DNA from: Isoetes taiwanensis
Taxonomy: Eukaryota; Streptophyta; Lycopodiopsida; Isoetales; Isoetaceae
Assembly (NCBI GenBank): GCA_021234155.1
Contig: JAJEKV010000025.1
Coordinates: 17,229,094-17,293,093 of the forward strand
Direction of reading: 5' to 3'
DNA: 64,000 nt
The notes under the pieces were generated by a model. It was not told where the DNA came from. It saw only the letters and a list, made by a program, of their open reading frames with translations, and made no database searches. Position 1 is the stretch's first letter, and every line of letters begins with the position of its first letter. Below are positions 1-9,929 of the stretch, piece after piece. Both the position numbers and the translations under genes were made by a program.

Positions 1-64
1 TTTTTTTTTAATCCAATGAAGCAATACCTCTGCTGTGAGGCTTTATCCACATTTAAATGCACTC

Positions 65-301
65 TCAGTAGCAAATATTTAACGAAAGTATCCGCAATTC
101 AATAGGTAGTATGGGCTCTACACCATAGGTAAGATTAAAAGAAGTAATCTGTGTGGCTGTTTTAGATTTGAACATGGTGATTAGCACATTATTAATAGAT
201 TCTACCTGTCCATTACTTAAGGTACTAGGATGAGGTTTTGGCATGCTTGATTTTGAGCATTTGGCATAGAAGGTATCATTTACAAACTCGACTCTATTCA
301 T
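65..301 (-). pseudogene. Ty3/gypsy integrase C-terminal fragment
   Basis: The minus-strand reading has the signature of the end of a Ty3/gypsy integrase core: a Pro-His-Pro stretch, then NGQVES-N (family consensus N-G-Q-x-E-x-x-N), then the motif around YGVEPILPIEL. In intact elements this part inserts retrotransposon cDNA into the chromosome. Only about 78 residues remain. The W..L..ALW block usual between the two motifs is shortened, and no RT or RNase H lies next to it inside the window. The element could continue left of base 1. It is a decayed fragment; the family assignment rests on these two motifs. Confidence 0.75.
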
Positions 302-1440
302 GAGGATCTTAAAAGGCAGTGCAAATGTAATGTCATATTTTCAAAACAATTATTATTTTATATTTCGCGTGAGATGCAAGATCAGTTTCTTTATTTCAAA
401 GACATCTTTTATCATGTGGTAGAAGTGAACAATCCCTTCATTTTTTGGGAACTTTTCCAGGCTGATTATGTGCATCGACTTCTTCTGATTTCATCCCCGG
501 CATTTTTCTTAGGCTTCTAAAATGGGATTGCTTTACTTGGATTTGGTCTGATCTATGTTTGAAGCCCCTTGCTGGGGGCTTATCACCATGGTTTTGCCAA
601 AAAACTCGAAGAAGGGGGGCTCTACTATGAGAAATATATCACGAAGAAAATCATTCCTAGCATACATATACTAAAGAGACTCATAAGCGGCAATTGTATT
701 GTTAATAATTTTCAACCATCTCTTAGCAATGGTAGAGGTGTGATTCGTGCAAAGATTTTTCCTCTTAGGATTTTTCTTTAAAACTACAAGAAGAAATTTA
801 TTGTGGCCGCCAAGGCCACCACAAATATTTCTTTTTACCAACACCTCCTGTGTAGGGAAGTTGATAAGTATTCAAAATTTTATCAATCCTAGATAGTTCA
901 AAAGAAACACCCAAGGTGGTAAGGCCCAACTTTGATATTCATACCAGGCTAGCGTCAATTTAAAGTATTAAATTCCTCTACTCCACATGGTAACTTGAAA
1001 TAATATATTTTATCTTTTGTTTGTCTCTTTTGTTTGTTTGTTTGTCTTTTATATTCTATTATATAGGTAGATGAAATGCATAACAAAAAGTGGAATGTCT
1101 AACTGCAAAATCTGGTGATAGAAGACCAATGTTATAATAAAACTAAAAGAGTAACCAATGGTTCCTCTAGGTTGTGTTTGTTGTTCCCATATTTCCTATC
1201 CCTATCATTTAAGGCAAGGAATCGCCTTTTGGCCTTTTTGCTCTTTTGTTGGATTTGTCAGATCTTTGTGTATCTTGAAAACCTTATGGCAAGCACGACT
1301 CCTTTGGAAGAATAGACATTTGAGATTTCTCCGGCAAAGACGTGAACCCATCTTAAGCATAAAAAGTGATTTATTTTAAGCATAGGTCTGGCTTCAAAAA
1401 ATGGCCATGTGCTTCTTGTGCTGGTGAAGAATTACATAAA
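302..1440. other. AT-rich stretch without a supportable gene
   Basis: Short open frames occur here but none shows a recognisable domain or codon pattern. The only structured element is the palindrome near 792-832, listed separately. A run of TTTG repeats lies near 1015-1045. Confidence 0.5.
792..832. repeat. Palindrome centred on GGCCGCCAAGGCC, copy 1
   Basis: An imperfect palindrome of about 40 bases with AT-rich outer arms and a GGCC-rich core. A close relative lies at 43848-43890, beside the second copy of the SINE-like repeat. The two copies suggest a short mobile or fold-back sequence; the family is not known to me. Confidence 0.6.
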
Positions 1441-1826
1441 AAACGATGCCCATATCCTCCTTAAAATCCCTTATGAAAAACCCTTCAAAATCCCCCTTTT
1501 CGTGGAATAGGCATGATTTTCAAAAATGGGGTATTTGGCCACAATCCCCCCTTTGTGATTTTGTAGATTAATATCCCCTTATTTGAATTTTTTATTTATA
1601 TCCCCCATTGCCATATGCAATGGTCATACCCTTTTCTCACAAATAATGTTCATACCCCTTTCTAGGAACAATGCTCCCTTTGTGATTTTGTAGTTTAATA
1701 CCCTTAATTTCATTTGTACCCCATTTCGACATATGCAATATTCCTACCCCCATTTTCGCACCAATGTTCATACCCCTTTTCTAAAAAATCCCCCCTTTGT
1801 GATTTTGTGTTTAATATGTAGCAAAC

Positions 1827-2155
1827 TAACAGGGGGTTCCAGGGGGATTTTATATGGATATAAAAAATAACAATTCCTGAAACCATAGTCCATATATCCC
1901 TAAAATAAGTGAATGGGTTGTTATAAAAAAAATAAAGATTCAAGATAAAAAATAATCACATTAGCTCACTGGGTATATTGATTAAAGTAGTCTTATTAGG
2001 ATATTGAGTTATTTTTATAGAGGTTTGAGACCTCGTATTTCATATTATAAAATCTTAGGCAAAGCCATATAGAGGTTCGATATTCTCTCAAAACCTTAGG
2101 CGAAATCGTATTTCATATTTCAAAATCATATGCGCCTCCAATCATAAATGACTAT
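1827..2155 (+). repeat. SINE-like tRNA-derived repeat, copy 1
   Basis: This 330-base stretch matches 43892-44217 in inverted orientation over its whole length. In plus orientation it holds an A-box-like sequence (GGGTATATTGATTAAAG near 1962) and, about 45 bases on, a B-box-like GGTTTGAGACC. The other copy has the perfect B box GGTTCGAGCCC. Paired internal Pol III boxes near one end indicate a tRNA-derived SINE. Inside the body the phrase CCTTAGGC(A/G)AA is repeated. Confidence 0.6.
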
Positions 2156-2156
2156 A

Positions 2157-2255
2157 AACGAAACGAGAGGTGCTCACAGGCCCCAACATACGATCTGGGT
2201 CGTAGGATCGACGAATCCGACGACTGTGGTAGTCCAGGGTGCACCTCGTTTAGAA
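2157..2255. repeat. Fold-back repeat bounded by AAACGAGAGGTGC / GCACCTCGTTT
   Basis: Two short inverted ends (ACGAGAGGTGC near 2165 and GCACCTCGTTT near 2242) enclose a conserved core containing CGATCTGGGTCGTAGGATCG. A second copy in reverse orientation is at 40375-40450. The size and inverted ends suggest a very short MITE or fold-back element. Confidence 0.55.
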
Positions 2256-2559
2256 TATGTAGCAACCCCTTATTTTGTTCATATCCCTCTTCTCAACCAT
2301 CCCCCTTTTGTGACCTTGTAGTTTAATATCCCATACTCAGTTCATACCCCTTTTCTCAACCACCCCCCTTTTGTGACCTTGTACTTTAATATTCCGTACT
2401 TAGTTAATAACCCTTTTCTCAACAACCCCCCTGTGATTTTATAGTTTAATATCCCCTTTACTTAAAAGTCTCTTTATTTGCCCATTTCTGGCAACATTCC
2501 CTCCTTTAAATAATTTATATACATTCCCCCCTTGATTGCCTATTGCCTTTCCATTGAGC

Positions 2560-3140
2560 ATATTTCTGCTATAATCCTCAACAACTCATTATGATGCCAT
2601 AATTTTCTACTAACAAAACTTGTCTATGTCCACTTTAAGTCTAAAAACCTGCATTGTGCCACATGCCTTGAATGAACCTGTGAGGCTGCTTAGATCAGAT
2701 CCTAAGGCATATGAAGATGTAGATCTGAATGCAGATAGGACGGAACTAGATGTATTTATACAAAGGTAGTCATGCATTCATGCTAAAAAACATGAGAGAG
2801 CTTTATGATATTGCGTTATTTTTAGTGCTTACAATGATAGCAGTGCCAAAGTAAAGCATGCAAATCGATTGATATGCTACCACAGTAGAAAGCATGGATT
2901 CTATGAATGTGGATTCAATGTGTTCCATACCTTAAGAAACAAATTATGTTCCATACGGAAAAAAAGAAAAAATAATAGAATAGAATAGATTTTTTATCAT
3001 CCATGAAGACCAATTGGCCAATGGGACCCAAATAAAAGAGAGCGACAAGTATTCATCGAAAGGATTACCCCCCTCCCCAAAGGGTTTTCGAGGGAAAACC
3101 TTAGCGATAATAAGTATCTTTGGTACACCTGCAATTTGTA
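2560..3140. other. No gene recognised
   Basis: AT-rich sequence with no frame that carries a recognisable domain and no repeat that I can match elsewhere in the window. Confidence 0.4.
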
Positions 3141-3149
3141 TAGGATAAT

Positions 3150-3557
3150 TCAATACTTGCCCCGGGGACACAACCCGAAGTCCGCGGCATCCATAACCTC
3201 CTGGAGGTATAACCCCAACAAGCCCACAGACACCACATTCAATAACTCATGCAACGGCTGGCCAGTCATTAGTAACCGAACATACCGCGCTCGGATATGG
3301 GCAAACGCTGGGCAGATCTGGAGGACAAGACATTCATCTTCAATAGCGCCCCGGTGGCAACACTGACAAAGCCTCTCCTCCCGTGCTTCCCGAGTCCGAC
3401 GCCCTATCTCAATGAGAAGACGATGTGCACCCATGCGAATGGAAGCTATAAGTCTGCTCTTCTTCATGGGCAAATGGGTGCACAAGTACTGATGTGGGCC
3501 TCTGTGAATATTATATGCAATTTCTATATACCAAGACCATGAATACAGAAAGAACAA
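3150..3557 (-). pseudogene. LINE reverse-transcriptase C-terminal (zinc-knuckle-like) fragment
   Basis: The frame contains RMGAHRLLIEIGRRTR, then LCQCCHRGAIEDECLVLQICPAF with spaced cysteines. This follows the tail of many non-LTR ORF2 proteins: R-x-G-S-H-x-L-x-I-E-x-x-R-W, then E-R-x-C-x-x-C ... D-E-x-H-x-L-x-x-C-P. That region follows the RT (or RNase H) domain. The last hundred or so residues survive without a recognisable RT core, so this is a 3' remnant. The class of LINE cannot be fixed from so short a piece. Confidence 0.6.
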
Positions 3558-3559
3558 GT

Positions 3560-4110
3560 CACTACATCAATCTATTAAGAAATCAAAGATCAGTAAATTA
3601 GTCATTCCTTATAGCTTGCCAACTAGGAGCTAACATCAAAGAACAAATCAGATACACAAAACCTAATTTAGTGAGCATTTTTGTGGCAGCCAACTCAGAA
3701 TTTTGCTCTAGTAGTGCTTCACTACTAGATCTAGCTTCTCTAATTGACTGAGATTTTGAGTACCTTTAAAAGTTCTTTGTCTAGACTTGTTTTGTTCTGC
3801 CATAAATTTTGGAATTTGAGTGCACATCTCATTGACGGTTGAGATCTTCATTAAAAACATACAAACTGCTTCCTTTTCTTTGATACTAAAAACGAAAATG
3901 TCAATACATGTTAAAATGTCAATATAATGCATGCATGTTACCTTATTAAGGTGATTTCATTAATTGGAAAGAATAACGCAATTTTGAGAATTTTAAGCAC
4001 ACCTAATTTGCTCAAGCACCAATACTTTCACCTAGTATTCGAGCCCAAGGTACATGAGGTCACTAACATACACATATCCATACAAATTACGTGTTATACT
4101 TGTACGTGTA
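3560..4110. other. No gene recognised
   Basis: Intergenic, AT-rich. Short frames lack any family signature. Confidence 0.4.
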
Positions 4111-4129
4111 TGTGATACTTGTACAAGCT

Positions 4130-4450
4130 CAATAATGGCGCTACAATCTACACCAATAATTCACATCAATAATTTTACTTCACTATAAAAAACTCTCCAT
4201 TCGTGGTAGAGGTCATTCATCTTCCATGGCTTCCTTGCCTCCTCGTCCGAGCACATCCGATCCTTCAAGTGCTACTTGAGCTACAACGATCTGTGTGAAT
4301 GCTACGCGAAATGGTGTTAATCTTGGTCCATGGCTCCAGTCCAAAGCGGGCGGTCTAGCGAAAGTGGTTGCGTGAAGCTCACTTTTCGTGTTGTGGTCCA
4401 CCTTTATTGGCTTCCCCGATCGGGAGATCTTTGAGCTGAATGGCATCACC
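4130..4450 (-). pseudogene. Small conserved ORF in the 3' flank of the DUF7869-type element, copy 1
   Basis: A frame of about 78 residues (ATG near 4449) ends in MEDE and a stop at 4213. Its middle reads GKPIKVDHNTKSELHATT, which parallels 31560-31760 (GKLVKPKKMDHNTSKARAMT) and 5014-5217. All three lie just downstream of a DUF7869-type gene, and the sequence after the stop (CATGG, GATGAATGAC, a TATA-like TTTTATAGT) is also shared. It may be a short terminal exon or an accessory small protein of the element. No function is known to me. Confidence 0.45.
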
Positions 4451-4799
4451 TTAGCAGGTGTTGATGATGAGTGAATCAGTGATGACTACTGTATCTGTTA
4501 AGGATATAATAATGATATGAGCACCTATAAACTATGTAAGGATGTAGTAGCACAATGAATATTATCGATGTATCATACCTGACGAGTATAGTGTAACGGT
4601 TGCTCTTGACCTCCACTTTTTCCACAAGTCCCCTAATTTCAATTACACCTAAGCAAAATACTCTTACCTCACATAGATCCAAAATACAAGACATCCACAC
4701 AAAATATCCATTATAATACTTGTTCATGTACAAAATATGCATTATACTTGTAATGCAGTACAAAGTATGCATTATACTTGTAGGTGTACATGACTCTTA

Positions 4800-5230
4800 T
4801 ACACGCTCAATAATGGTGCTACAGCTCAGCCCAATAATTCACATCAATAATTTTTCTTCACTATAAAAGTAGCTCAATTCGGGGCTAGAAGTCATTCATC
4901 TCCCATGGATTATTAAGCCTAGTTCTCATATTTAACACCACATCGAGGCGATCAAGTGCTCGATGAGCTACACTGATCTTGGGTTGCAGTGATAGGGGTA
5001 TTCTTCTTGATCCCTACCTGCAATCCAAAGCCAATGGCGCTGAGATTCGTTGCCCCGGGTTGATTCGTGTTATGATCCACCTCATTTGGCTTCCCGAAAT
5101 CAAATAGCTATGAAATATCGAGGGATCACTACAAAGAGATGTTGATGAAGACCTAATCACACATTCGGCGAATGAATATTGTAGTGATGTTCTGGCATAT
5201 AAGATATAGTAATGCATAAGAGCACTTGTA
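4800..5230 (-). pseudogene. Small conserved ORF in the 3' flank of the DUF7869-type element, copy 2
   Basis: This segment repeats the preceding copy at about 65-75% identity by eye. The shared landmarks are AATAATTCACATCAATAATTTT, GTCATTCATCT and CCATGG on the outer side, and the GATGAGCTACA and GGCTTCCCG blocks on the inner side. Frames are more broken than in copy 1. It lies directly after the end of the minus-strand DUF7869-type gene, so this pair is a local duplication of the element's 3' flank. Confidence 0.5.
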
Positions 5231-5404
5231 TTAATCTATACAAAGCAGAGAGCAATAAAAATTAACTACTTTAATGTACCTTGAAGACTCAAGTTTCATC
5301 TCTATCCTCTGAGGCCTCTTTAGCCAATAGTTCCTGCACCTGGATTCCTACCAATGCGGGGATCAAAACCAATAATGGCTTTGGTTCAACTAACCAGGCA
5401 TAGT

Positions 5405-8114
5405 CTATCGTTTTGAGAGGCTGATAACGTGGTCTGTCATTAGGATTCGGCCTCCATTTTTTATGCCGCCCCCCCATCTTGAGCGTGATCCGGTATCTTT
5501 CCTAGCCACAGGCTCCCACCAAGAAACAAAGACCTCGTTATAATGAGGGGCAGTGGGATCTTGTATAGGATCCTCCTCTGTATAGGCTACCCATGTAGGA
5601 CATGCATCTGCCGGTCTGACAAGCAGAAACATACCTTTCCGTACATCTTCGTATGGGTCAAATATCTCCACTGCATTCTTGGGTTTATCCTTAGCAGGTC
5701 CGACATAGGCAGCTGGAGCGTCATATTGATCGACCTGAATAGATTCAGGCTCTTCAAGCACAATTTGCCTTGTTTGAGGCCAGAAGTTCTGAATTTCTGC
5801 ATTGCCCGGGGGTACTTCACCTAGCACACGCATGACTTCGCACCAGTAGTCCATGACCTCGTTCATGTAGGTATTGGACCACGAGTTCGCACCAGCCCTG
5901 GAGATATTAGCCCAATGCATCATGTACTTCGCAATGGACGACCTCAATGCTCCTATGTCCTTGAGGCATGCATATGGCTTGACAGTCTTGGGCGAGCCAA
6001 TCGGTATCTTTGGCAAACCAGTGTCATCTGCTTTCCACATCCGAATACCCTTTTCTGGCAACCATTCTCTATGACCAGGTCTCATCTTGTAATACATTAC
6101 TGGCCACCCATCATTCATGCAGAACTTAAACAGTAAGGGCTCCAAGTGACCAACCAAATCTTATCAGGAATGTATCCTTTTACGAAACCCTTCCAATCAG
6201 GAACCTCGGTAACAAGGTATGGTGTCGGTGCCTTTGTGCTACATTCTCGGAAGAGTTGCATTAGTTCTGGAATAGTTAGAGCATCCGACCTGCGCATTAA
6301 CGTTGAATAGTTACCGAAGAGCGTATCAATATCATGAATGTGGCCTACCATCATGAAGCCAACCTGTATTTGATCAAAAACACCCAACCACACAAGATAG
6401 GATAGATAAGAGAAGAGATATCTGTTTTTGTTCTGCCCCGCGCAGTTGTCTAGCTGCAAGTAGAGCCGCCTAAGTAACCTCTTAAGGTGCGCTGGTTGCT
6501 TAGGAGGTGCTACAGAGTCTACCCCAGTGCAATTGTTTTTTTTTGTCCTCAACCCCGCACTGTTGAGGAGTGCGGTTCCCCACATGCCCTCAGGCCGAGC
6601 TTCTTCTCTCAAATGGCCCCAATTGTCTTCGAAAGTGTCCTCCAGTGTTTTGATAGCATGATTCAAGGAACCAACATGAAAATTTGAATCATCCTTCCAA
6701 AGGTCGAGTGAGAAATGTCCTAAGGCACCTGTGCCATGGCCATGCATCAGTGCACCAGTCACGCTAACTTTCAAGCGTTCACCTCTCCATACCGATTTGG
6801 CTAATTTCTCCAGTCTTGGAATTATAGTCTTGTTTTGGTCCATCTTATCATGTATGATAGTGAGCGCCTGGTCCGGTGATCGATGGGACAAAGCTCTCCA
6901 TGACCAGTACAAGCTCCTACAAGAGATCTGGGCTGTCATGTGTTCCTTCCTTTCCATCTGCAATTCTCTTCTCTCCCGTGGATCTCTGGTCTTAGCCATT
7001 TTCTCTTTTATTACAATACAGGTATTGCACTTGGAGAAAGCTGTCCTCTTTGCTATTGCAACCTCTGCGTGATTTTGCTTCCACCCCCCGGGGGATTCAC
7101 CTTTATTATAGGTATATATGCCATGTGCGTTCCTTAGGTTGCTAAAAAATCCATTGTATACGACAGTTCCATATGAAAAACCCTTTGTATACGACTACAT
7201 TATTTGTAAAAGAATGCAACCCATATCATATAATTACTTGCCCAAAACACTTTTACTTGACAACCCCTTCCATACATATACGACATCTCTATTATTTTAT
7301 GTATATGTAATATATATATTATCATAGTCATATCATATTATCACAGAATCCCCAACAGTAGAAGCTCACCAAAAATGACGGACCCTTATAGTATGAATAC
7401 GAATCAAACACTGGCGCCACCACACTCCCTCTGGTATCCGTACAACATTCAAACTATAAAAACTTATAATTTTCTTATGTATACAGTACCAGAGAGGCAA
7501 TAAAAAAACCCATTTGGTGCACTCACATGTTTCATACCCCATAATCTAGGTGAACCCCCCGGGTTCCACCCACGTGAGAATGAAGAATGAGAGACGTGCT
7601 TGCCCGTCATCTCCATCACATTGGCGTCCACCTCTTGAAGAATGTCTTTTTTAGTTAGGACAGAGGGGAGCCTCTTCACATTCTCTCTCACCCCTTCAGT
7701 AGTGATTTTCGATCTGTGGGGCATCGTCTCAGCATTCTCATCTATGTACATAGAGAGTATGGCCTTTCCGGCGAGACTGTGAGGCCTCGGCTTTTTCGAG
7801 CCCGTGTTACCATGCTCAGCAACTCTGTGACCAGCAAGGAAAAGTCTTCGCCACTTATAGAATGTGGACATTGGAATACCATAGGCTCTATGCCATGCTT
7901 TCAAGCATACCTGCTTATTATTTAGCATCAGCTTCTGCACCAGGCCGTTCTCTGAACAGACGTCTAACATGTTGAAAACAAATGTGGTCCTGTCTGAAGC
8001 TCGCAAGTTCCAATAGAACCTACGCATACACGCAATCTCGACTGTTGAGAAGTTTGCGCAGCATCTTCGCATGCAGCAAAGCGAAGATTTAAAGTCTAAA
8101 ATGGAAGCTGCCAT
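5405..8114 (-). pseudogene. DUF7869-type transposase-like gene, minus-strand copy
   Basis: Read from 8114 down. The first part (8114-7464) has an HTH-like block with GIPMSTFYKWRRLF, followed by NTGSKKPRPH. The second part (6999-6115) holds the family core: WSWRALSHRS, HDKMDQNKT, a GALMHGHG block, LYLQLDNCAGQNKNR, then VGFMMVGHIHDIDTLFG. The third part (to 5405) holds PLLFKF and KMRPGHREWLPEKGIRMW. The D-N-x-x-x-Q-N-K-N and G-H-x-H-x-D-x-D-x-x-F-G spacing suggests an RNase-H-like metal site, as in DDE-type enzymes; this is inference. Compared with the plus-strand copy the frame slips near 6135-6160, and the second motif reads HIHDID rather than HTHDDID. It is probably a recently active mobile-element gene now losing its frame, or with intron or base-call problems. 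Confidence 0.7.
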
Positions 8115-8120
8115 GATTTT

Positions 8121-8884
8121 TCACTCAGCTTTAGTGGCCACAGTAGGTGAACGTGGAGTCCGGTTGACCATTCTGTACATCCTCTTTGGTGCCTTTTCAG
8201 GCTCAATTTGCATGGCATAGGGTTCTGCTTCAATGACTGTCTGTTTCACAGTCTTTATGAGTGTTGACACATCAACATTGTCTACTAACACAAAGCAATC
8301 GGCCACCTCACCAGGTCGTGCAACTGTGGCATTTCAGCACATGCTTGGCATCGCATGGTCGGCCTATCTGGCATAGGGAATGTCTTCATAATGGTTGCTG
8401 CCAAGTAGTCTTCTCCCAATCTCATGTCACCGACTGCCTGATTAGGGTCGATGAAGATGATCACGCCAAGGGCATACGGCGTGTTGCAGCAGTCATGCAA
8501 GAGTGTGCAACTTTTCTCCACTAGCTCATCCCTTGAAATGCCTCGAAAGTTATTCACGGAAGGGCTTTCCTGTGCTTGCAACCCCTGCCAATCAATTTTT
8601 TTAATCTGTGCTGGCGGTGTGGATATGTCAGGTTCTTGCGTAAGGGTAGCTATCCACTGCGCTGGCCACAAAATAAAACTCCCTAAAGAATCGGCGAGTG
8701 TTGTAAATTCTGGTTCAGGAAATGGCAAACCAATGCTTCCGTCGAGAATAACTTTCATCGACACTACTACGCTATCTTTTGGCAAGGGCAAGTTGTGGTG
8801 CTTGTCGAAGGTATGTACTTTTCCCTCGCCCACCTTGACTCCATGGAATAATATGGACTTCGAGCCAGCCATGTCTGCAAGCAC
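8121..8884 (-). pseudogene. DUF8039-like exon upstream of the minus-strand DUF7869-type gene
   Basis: The protein reads LFHGVKVGEGKVHTF, then VVVSMKVILDG, then LPFPEPEFTTLADSLGSFIL and WPAQWIA. This is the pattern of the plant-transposon domain DUF8039: HG..L, V.V.V, LP.P, then L.dAvGsfv.WP. The reading continues past 8285 only after a frame change, into a Lys/Pro-rich tail that ends just before the HTH part at 8114. In the plus-strand array a homologous exon (24447-24890) also precedes a DUF7869-type gene, so the two are probably parts of one element gene. Confidence 0.6.
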
Positions 8885-8994
8885 AAAGGACGTTAGTGCT
8901 TAGAGAAAATGCCACCGCGATGTCACAGAGCACTTTCTTATCGTCTAAAGCATAAGCCACAGACAAACCACCTTCAAGCAAGGATCAGTGGTTA

Positions 8995-9310
8995 GCAGGA
9001 TCGCGGCCGCGATCTGCTAGAGCAAGCAGGTACCTTATTCTAGATTATACGTACCTTAGTCTAGATTATGCTGCGCAAGATCGCCTTCGCGATCCAGACG
9101 AGTACTAGTTGTGCCGTAAGGATGACCTGCAGGAGAGGAAGATGAATCAATAAGGCAAGTTATGGGAGAGCATTTATGGGTAACTCTATGGGAGAGCATT
9201 TATGGGTACCTTAGTCTAGAATATGTTGGGCAAGATCGCCTTCGCGATCCTCATGACTACTAGCTGTGCCGTAAGGATGACCTGTATCAGAGGAAGATGA
9301 ATGACATCAA
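8995..9310. repeat. 97-bp direct repeat carrying ATCGC-N4-GCGAT palindromes
   Basis: Two direct repeats (about 9053-9152 and 9208-9302) share TACCTTAGTCTAGA, CAAGATCGCCTTCGCGATCC and TGCCGTAAGGATGACCTG. Each contains ATCGCCTTCGCGAT (9080-9093 and 9235-9248). A third palindrome, ATCGCGGCCGCGAT, is at 9000-9013. The same palindrome family recurs in gene B near 33.9, 35.3 and 37.5 kb. Two smaller direct repeats, GGGAGAGCATTTATGGGTA, lie between the main copies. The site is in the gap between gene A and the DUF8039-like exon. Confidence 0.85.
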
Positions 9311-9929
9311 CGTCTAAAAACAGGAACATCTTACGAATTGTTCAGAGGCAATCTAAATTCCCAAATTAGAACGGGATTTGATTTACCAGACACAAAGAAG
9401 GGGTGCATGCGGTAGATTTAATTGAAAACACATTTTAATGAATGAACTTGCCTGTCTTTGGCCTTCACTGAATTCTACAACGTAAAATATGCTTAGATGC
9501 CTTGAAATTCAGCCGAGCGCCATTGTAATCCACCACAACGCCTTCAATTTCACTCCGGCGCCTCGAGAGACTCCTTCCCAAGCTTTGCTACAATGAAAGT
9601 CTTGGAAAGCACAATTTCATTAAAATGAGAAATTTCGTGATTCCAATTAGGAACGAAAATCCTTTTTAGTCCATTTTATGCCAATTTTTTGAGCAATTAT
9701 GGCACCATTTAAAAAAAATATGCATCTAAAGTGCCATTTATTGGCGCCATTAAAAATACTAACATTGCATATAATGAAGCTAGAGAAACATAACATCACA
9801 AAATTAGTTAAAAATTCCAAATTCATAGATTTGCATATCAAAAAATTTGCCACAACAGGCAAGGACTCGGAAGAGAGAGTCTGTTTACAAGAGTATTAGT
9901 GTACAATTTACATTATATTCACACAAAAT
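9310..9929. other. AT-rich spacer, no gene recognised
   Basis: No frame with a recognisable domain. The sequence lies between the end of gene A and the 97-bp repeats, and contains a few GGCGCC or GGCACC half-sites near 9700-9745. Confidence 0.4.

Larger units (their letters stand above)
1440..2560. repeat. Degenerate C/T-rich tandem repeat
   Basis: Phrases such as CATACCCCTTTTCTCA, CCCCCCTTTGTGATTTTGTAG and TTTAATATCCCC recur many times in a loose tandem pattern, interrupted by the SINE-like copy (1827-2155) and a fold-back (2157-2255). No coding frame survives. It looks like expanded simple sequence around transposon insertions. Confidence 0.7.
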